Shown here: positions 24,016-27,615 of the stretch, piece by piece
Numbering within the stretch: position 1 is the first letter of the stretch
Layout: every line of letters starts with the position of its first letter
Origin: Caulobacter segnis
Lineage (GTDB): Bacteria; Pseudomonadota; Alphaproteobacteria; Caulobacterales; Caulobacteraceae
DNA length: 27,615 nucleotides
NCBI RefSeq assembly: GCF_003243465.1
Contig: NZ_QFQZ01000065.1
Coordinates: 1 to 27,615 of the forward strand
Reading direction: 5' to 3'
Position numbers and translations under genes: made by a program
Notes under the pieces: generated by a model
The model's input: only the letters and a program-made list of their open reading frames with translations
What the model was told of the DNA's origin: nothing
Database searches by the model: none

Positions 24016-25203
24016 CTATTCCCCTCTGAGCGTCCCCGCTCTTACTCGGGCGCCACCCTCTAGTTCCTCGGCGCAGTTCGCCTGGGGCCTAGGCTGCTCA
24101 AGCGCATGAGATGGCGCTGAAGGCCTTGGCCGCTGACGGACCCAATTTGAGATTGACTTGCACCAGGCGATGGCCGCCCAAGCCAATCGCGTTAACGGCT
24201 TCTCTATGGCGTGCCTGACAACAAAGCCAGCGAAAATCGACGCCAAAACAGCAATCGCGAAGAAAGCGACCGGGTTATAGGCAGCGATGTCGGGAAGGCG
24301 CTTATAGAGAGCGCCAATAACAATCGTATGAACAAGGTAAAGGCTGTAGGAGGCGTCACCACCATATCCGAGAATTCGCTCAGGAAGCGCCGGAAGCTTG
24401 GTAAATGCGGTAAGGGCGACGACGGCTATAGCGCTCACCGCCGTGCAAATTCTCCATACGACTGAAATTTCGTCGCTGCCGCTCAACTGAAAAGCGAAGA
24501 GAGGCGCCGCCATCAAGGCGCAGGGGATCCAGGAGGAAAGCGTCGGCGGTTCGCCGCTGAAACGCTTCCGCGCGAGACCGATCAGCAGGCCGACGCCAAA
24601 TGTCAGAAGGATCGGGCTGGTCCAGACCTGAAGAAGTGTGCTCGGCTCGCTGCTGTCGAACGGCCAGCGCAGGGCCATCCCCGAAACGACCAGCACAACC
24701 AGGGCGCCGAACACAGCCGCCACTCCCGTCTTGAAGCGGAAAGCCATGGCGAGCGCGAAAAGGCCGTAGAAGAGCATCTCATAGTTCAGCGTCCAGCCGA
24801 CCCCGTGCACCGGCCGCATTTGCCCGTCGGCGTTCTCGACCGGGATAAAGAGATAGGATTTCAGAATCTGATCGGGCGTAATCGCCCCTGGGACGTTCCG
24901 CGTGGCCGACCAGACGACCCACGTGGTGAAGAGCCAGTAGATCGGCGCGACCCGAATGAAGCGCCTGAGCAGGAAGCCGCCGATCGCGCCCTCTCTGCCG
25001 AACCGATCCTCGTTCGTAATCAGCATGATGAAGCCGCTGATCACGAAGAAAACGTACACGCCCATCTCGCCCATGAGCCAGGCGAGGCTGCTGTATTGTT
25101 GTGGAATGGCGCCCGCATAAATCAAGGCGAGCATCGTATGATCCAGCACGACAAGCAGTGCGGCGAAGAACCTCAGGGCTTGAATCGACTGAATCTTGTA
25201 CAT
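24016..25203 (-). CDS. Acyltransferase-3 family membrane protein coupled to the giant RTX gene
   Basis: Polytopic membrane protein of 395 residues, AT3 family. It begins MYKIQSIQALRFFAALLVVL with the conserved Arg, followed by His in DHTML. YVFFVISGFIMLI and RRFIRVAPIYWLF come next, with VGWTLNYEMLFYGLFAL further on, as in exopolysaccharide acetyl/succinyltransferases of the ExoZ type. A hydrophilic Pro/Arg-rich tail of about 45 residues ends the protein. ATG 25203 is preferred; GTG 25212 would add MGG. Its stop (TAG) lies two bases before the start of the giant RTX gene, and the RTX Shine-Dalgarno is inside its last codons. The two are therefore one transcriptional and translational unit. 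It may add the acyl groups that the RTX SGNH domain later removes (inference). Confidence 0.9.
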   Translation of the reverse strand: MYKIQSIQALRFFAALLVVLDHTMLALIYAGAIPQQYSSLAWLMGEMGVYVFFVISGFIMLITNEDRFGREGAIGGFLLRRFIRVAPIYWLFTTWVVWSATRNVPGAITPDQILKSYLFIPVENADGQMRPVHGVGWTLNYEMLFYGLFALAMAFRFKTGVAAVFGALVVLVVSGMALRWPFDSSEPSTLLQVWTSPILLTFGVGLLIGLARKRFSGEPPTLSSWIPCALMAAPLFAFQLSGSDEISVVWRICTAVSAIAVVALTAFTKLPALPERILGYGGDASYSLYLVHTIVIGALYKRLPDIAAYNPVAFFAIAVLASIFAGFVVRHAIEKPLTRLAWAAIAWCKSISNWVRQRPRPSAPSHALEQPRPQANCAEELEGGARVRAGTLRGE

Positions 25204-25219
25204 GCCACCCACTCAGCGC

Positions 25220-25240
25220 CAGCCTAGCAAAGCTAGGCTG
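25220..25240 (-). promoter_or_regulatory. Perfect 9-bp hairpin in the leader of the acyltransferase/RTX operon
   Basis: CAGCCTAGC (25220-25228), a 3-base AAA loop (TTT on the minus strand) and GCTAGGCTG (25232-25240) form a perfect palindromic hairpin. It lies about 17 bases upstream of the acyltransferase ATG on the minus strand. It could be an operator, an attenuator or an mRNA stability element. Further upstream on the same strand, TATAGA at 25265-25260 may be a -10 box, but its -35 partner is unclear. The rest of the 25241-25420 gap is AT-rich and holds no gene that I can support. Confidence 0.4.
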
Positions 25241-25420
25241 CTCACCTAAAAGTAGCTTGTCTATAGCACGTGACGGCTTGTTAAGAAGCTGGACAGCGCC
25301 TGTTCATTCTTAAGGCCCATAACATCATTGTGAGGGCGTTTATTTTACTTTCACGGGAACTAATTTCGGATACCCGTGTTCGTGAGCGATTGGCTTGCCG
25401 CGCGGCTGCGTCGGTGATTT

Positions 25421-25678
25421 TCAGCGGGTGGCCAGCGCGATCGCACCCCACCACAGTCCGGCCGAGACCAGCACCGCGAAGGACAGGCCGTACACCCGGG
25501 GCCAACGGCCCTCGACCGTCGCCATCGCCGCGGCGCCGTCAGCGTCGAGCGTGGCGCGCAGAGCGTCGAGGTTTTCCTGAGTAAGCTGAACCGTATCGGT
25601 CACGCTGGCGGCGGTCGTGCACTCACGCGCGACCGAGTTGGTGATCGTCTTCGGCTTGATCTGAACGCCCGTGGCCAT
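25421..25678 (-). CDS. Small unknown protein with C-terminal membrane anchor
   Basis: Protein of 85 residues, not recognised. A polar N-terminal part (ATGVQIKPKTITNSVARE), a short helical segment (QLTQENLDALRATLDAD) and one hydrophobic span near the C-terminus (about 62-83, VYGLSFAVLVSAGLWWGAIA) suggest a tail-anchored or single-span inner-membrane protein. It is well supported as a gene: ATG 25678 is preceded by AGGAGG at a 7-base spacing, the best ribosome-binding site in the window. It is divergent from the ligase-like gene at 25809 and lies upstream of the acyltransferase/RTX operon on the same strand, separated from it by 217 bp. Confidence 0.75.
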   Translation of the reverse strand: MATGVQIKPKTITNSVARECTTAASVTDTVQLTQENLDALRATLDADGAAAMATVEGRWPRVYGLSFAVLVSAGLWWGAIALATR

Positions 25679-25768
25679 GACAGGTCCTCCTAAGGGCGAG
25701 CATTGTCAAAGCGTTCTTAAATTTCCGCTCGACTCTTTCCTTAATTGGGCGGTCACCTTTTTACCACG

Positions 25769-25782
25769 TTAGGTTATCCTAA
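25769..25782. promoter_or_regulatory. Small palindrome in a divergent promoter region
   Basis: TTAGG-TTAT-CCTAA lies in the AT-rich 130-bp gap between the divergent small-protein and ligase-like genes, about 27 bp before the ligase-like ATG. The symmetry and location fit an operator, but no family-specific match is known to me. TTGACA reads on the minus strand at 25710-25705, too near the small gene's start to be an ordinary -35 box for it. Confidence 0.25.
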
Positions 25783-25808
25783 TAAGAAGTGGGGACTTGG
25801 AGGGGCGG

Positions 25809-27335
25809 ATGGAGGCATTGTCGGGCCGGTGGGCCGGTGTGGCCGCAGCCGTGCTTGTTTCGGCGCTCCATGTCGCCCTTGGCGCCAACAATCTCGGGCT
25901 TTCGCTGATCGCCGCCGCCGCCGAGGGCTGTCTCTTGGCGGCGATTGCTTCTCGAGGCTGGGCCGGCGTCGAGCTGCGCGCGCGGGCCGGCTGGCTCGCC
26001 GCCTTCGGCCTGCTGCTCGCCGGGCTGATCTTCACGGCCGCGCTTCCGCTCGCCTCAAACGTCGGTCCCCGTTGGTTGGCGCGTCTGGCTGCAAGTCTCC
26101 CGCCCATCGCGGATCGCCAGGCGGCTTTCGTGGAAATTCTGAAGTTGCTGGGCCTGGCGTGCCTGTTCACATGCGGGCTGCTGATGGGCGGGTCTCTTCG
26201 CCGCTACAGGGTGATGGCGACCTGGCTTCTGATCCTGGCGGGCGGCCTGGCGCTTTATGGGCTGCTGGCCAACGCCCTCTGGCCTGATCGCGCGATAGGC
26301 GTTCAGAGAATAACCGCGCATGGTCGCCTGACCGCGACGTTCGTGAGCGCGAACACGGCCGCCACCTTGTTCGGCTGCATGGCGGTCCTGGTGTGCGGCT
26401 TCCTCGCGAGGCGCGGGCGGAGCCGGCGGCTGTTGAGCCGCTCCATCCTGGATCGCAAGCCCGTCGCGGCGGCTCTGCTGGTGCTGTTCGCGCTCAGCCT
26501 TGTCTTCACCGCCTCCCGCATGGGTCTCGCCGCAAGCTGCCTGGCGCTGGCGGCGATGTTCGTGCTGCGCGGAGGGCCAAGTTTGCTCGGACGCATCCGG
26601 CCGTCCGTCCTGCTGCTCGGCGGCCTGGTCTTGATCGCGGCCGGCCTGCTCTACGGAGGAAGTCTGGCGCGGCGGCTGCCCGAGCTTTCGACCGATCTGG
26701 GCTACCGTCTGCGCCTGATCCAGACGCACTATGCGTTCTTCACCGAGAGGCCTTGGTTCGGCTGGGGCTTGGGGTCGTTCCGTAGCCTGAACAACCAGGC
26801 GATCAATGGCGAAAACTTCAGCATTTTCTACGACGTGGGCGCCGCCCACAACGTCTATGTTCAGTGGCTTTCACAGGCCGGGATCGTTGGCGCCGGTCTG
26901 ATGTGGGCCATTGTGCTGCTGGCCGTCGTGAAGATCGTTCTCGGCGCGATCCGTCCGGGTGAGACTGGAGACCACCTCGCCGCGCTCGCCGCCGTCATGC
27001 TGCTGTTCGCGATCCATGGCCTGAGCGACTATGCGCTCGAAGTGCCTTCTATGAGCGCCTTGATGAGTCTTCTGCTGGGGGGCGGCGTTGGTCTCGCAAG
27101 CCGGAAGGCGCCGACCCCGCGCGAGCGCGCAGGGTCGGCTGAAGGCCTAAAGCAGGAACTCGGCGCCGCTCAGGGCGCTGGCGCGGACCAGGAACTGCAC
27201 TTCGGCGACGCCGTCGCCGTCGACATCCCCATAGACGGTCATGAGGCCGTTCCCAGCCGGCGTCGCACGCAACTCGCCGGCCGCGCCGGAGAAGGCGGTG
27301 GAGCCGATGAAGCGGAACGCCTGATCTCCAGTTAG
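25809..27335 (+). CDS. Wzy/WaaL-type O-antigen ligase/polymerase, third copy, with 3' antisense extension
   Basis: Polytopic membrane protein of 508 residues. About 12 hydrophobic spans fill residues 1-435. The Wzy_C block (LIQTHYAFFTERPWFGWGLG, then GAAHNVYVQWLSQAGIVGAG) is well conserved, with the conserved His near 348. ATG 25809 follows GGAGG at a 5-base spacing; a TTG at 25797 is in frame but less likely. It is distant from the tandem copies at 12757-15521, so it is not a recent duplicate of them. The membrane domain ends about residue 435. The last 60-odd residues (from 27147) are charged, low-complexity and antisense to the convergent RTX gene, so the natural stop may have been lost through a nearby indel. 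Confidence 0.87.
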   Translation: MEALSGRWAGVAAAVLVSALHVALGANNLGLSLIAAAAEGCLLAAIASRGWAGVELRARAGWLAAFGLLLAGLIFTAALPLASNVGPRWLARLAASLPPIADRQAAFVEILKLLGLACLFTCGLLMGGSLRRYRVMATWLLILAGGLALYGLLANALWPDRAIGVQRITAHGRLTATFVSANTAATLFGCMAVLVCGFLARRGRSRRLLSRSILDRKPVAAALLVLFALSLVFTASRMGLAASCLALAAMFVLRGGPSLLGRIRPSVLLLGGLVLIAAGLLYGGSLARRLPELSTDLGYRLRLIQTHYAFFTERPWFGWGLGSFRSLNNQAINGENFSIFYDVGAAHNVYVQWLSQAGIVGAGLMWAIVLLAVVKIVLGAIRPGETGDHLAALAAVMLLFAIHGLSDYALEVPSMSALMSLLLGGGVGLASRKAPTPRERAGSAEGLKQELGAAQGAGADQELHFGDAVAVDIPIDGHEAVPSRRRTQLAGRAGEGGGADEAERLISS

Positions 27336-27615
27336 GGCGGTGTTCGCGTCGATCGCCGAGAGGTCGATGCGGTCGCCTTCCGCATACGAAAAGTCGTCGA
27401 ACCGATCCTGCGCCGCGGCGGTTGAATCGCTGACCGCCGTGAGCACGAACCGGTCAGCGCCCGCCCCGCCCATGACGATGTCCGCGCCCGCGCCGCCTTC
27501 CAGCCAGTCATTGCCTGCGCCGCCCGACAGCGTGTCGGCTCCGTCGCCGCCATACAGGAAGTCGGCGCCGCCATTGCCGCGGAGCAGGTCGTCGCCGCCC
27601 ATGCCCCTGATCACG
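27147..27615 (-). CDS. Partial RTX protein (C-terminal part), continuing beyond the window
   Basis: The last 155 complete codons of a minus-strand gene whose start lies beyond base 27615. It shows RTX nonapeptides (GGDDLLRGNGGADFLYGGDGA, first 20 residues or so of the visible part; GGAGNDWLEGGAGADIVMGGAG). These are followed by the serralysin-type C-terminal domain (DRFDDFSYAEGDRIDLSAID, GDQAFRFIG, AAGELRA, YGDVDGDGVAEVQF) ending GAEFLL. This C-terminus is homologous to those of the lyase and the giant RTX protein, which suggests the same type I exporter. The N-terminal catalytic or adhesive domain, if any, cannot be seen. Its 3' end overlaps the ligase-like gene by 189 bp. Confidence 0.88.
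   Translation of the reverse strand, partial: VIRGMGGDDLLRGNGGADFLYGGDGADTLSGGAGNDWLEGGAGADIVMGGAGADRFVLTAVSDSTAAAQDRFDDFSYAEGDRIDLSAIDANTALTGDQAFRFIGSTAFSGAAGELRATPAGNGLMTVYGDVDGDGVAEVQFLVRASALSGAEFLL

Noticed and set aside
24211..24465. 84-codon plus-strand frame inside the acyltransferase gene
   Set aside because: Antisense to a well-supported AT3 gene and without its own initiation signals.

Overview
The window looks like chromosomal DNA from a high-GC alphaproteobacterium, most likely Caulobacteraceae (Caulobacter/Phenylobacterium type). This is inferred from base composition, codon use and gene content; there is no rRNA or marker gene to confirm it. It is an exopolysaccharide (EPS) biosynthesis, export and modification locus flanked by RTX-type proteins that appear to be substrates of type I secretion. 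No tRNA, rRNA, insertion sequence, phage gene or CRISPR array was seen.

Layout. (1) 577-2487 (+): an RTX protein with an N-terminal polysaccharide lyase domain that carries PL7/PL20-like hallmark motifs. (2) 2504-2656 (-): a possible 50-residue membrane protein, followed by 2970-3731 (-), a PPP-family phosphoesterase. (3) 3887-17892 (+): the main EPS cluster. In order it holds a periplasmic BTLCP cysteine proteinase, a membrane-anchored protein, a short OPX/Wza-type export protein, a small secreted protein, an outer-membrane beta-barrel, a fused Wzc-type co-polymerase/tyrosine autokinase, a GDP-mannose-6-dehydrogenase-like enzyme, a GT4 glycosyltransferase, two tandem paralogous Wzy/WaaL-type membrane proteins and two acyltransferase-3 proteins. 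(4) 25203-17882 (-): a third acyltransferase and, two bases after its stop codon, a 2043-residue RTX protein with an SGNH hydrolase domain. (5) 25421-25678 (-): a small unknown membrane protein. (6) 25809-27335 (+): a third Wzy/WaaL-type protein, whose 3' end runs antisense into (7) a partial RTX gene (27147-27615, -) that leaves the window.

How it may work (inference). Lipid-linked repeat units containing a uronic acid would be polymerised by one of the Wzy-like proteins under control of the Wzc-type kinase. They would then cross the envelope through the short periplasmic OPX protein and the neighbouring beta-barrel, because the OPX protein seems too short to span the outer membrane itself. 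Three acyltransferases could decorate the polymer. The secreted RTX lyase and RTX SGNH hydrolase could trim or deacylate it outside the cell. No initiating phosphoglycosyltransferase, Wzx flippase or type I secretion genes are in the window, so these must lie elsewhere.

The most notable points are the OPX/beta-barrel pairing, an apparent extracellular polymer-editing set of RTX enzymes, a 621-bp internal tandem duplication in the giant RTX gene, tandem Wzy paralogs, an identical 10-mer in the two control regions, and a 189-bp convergent antisense gene overlap.
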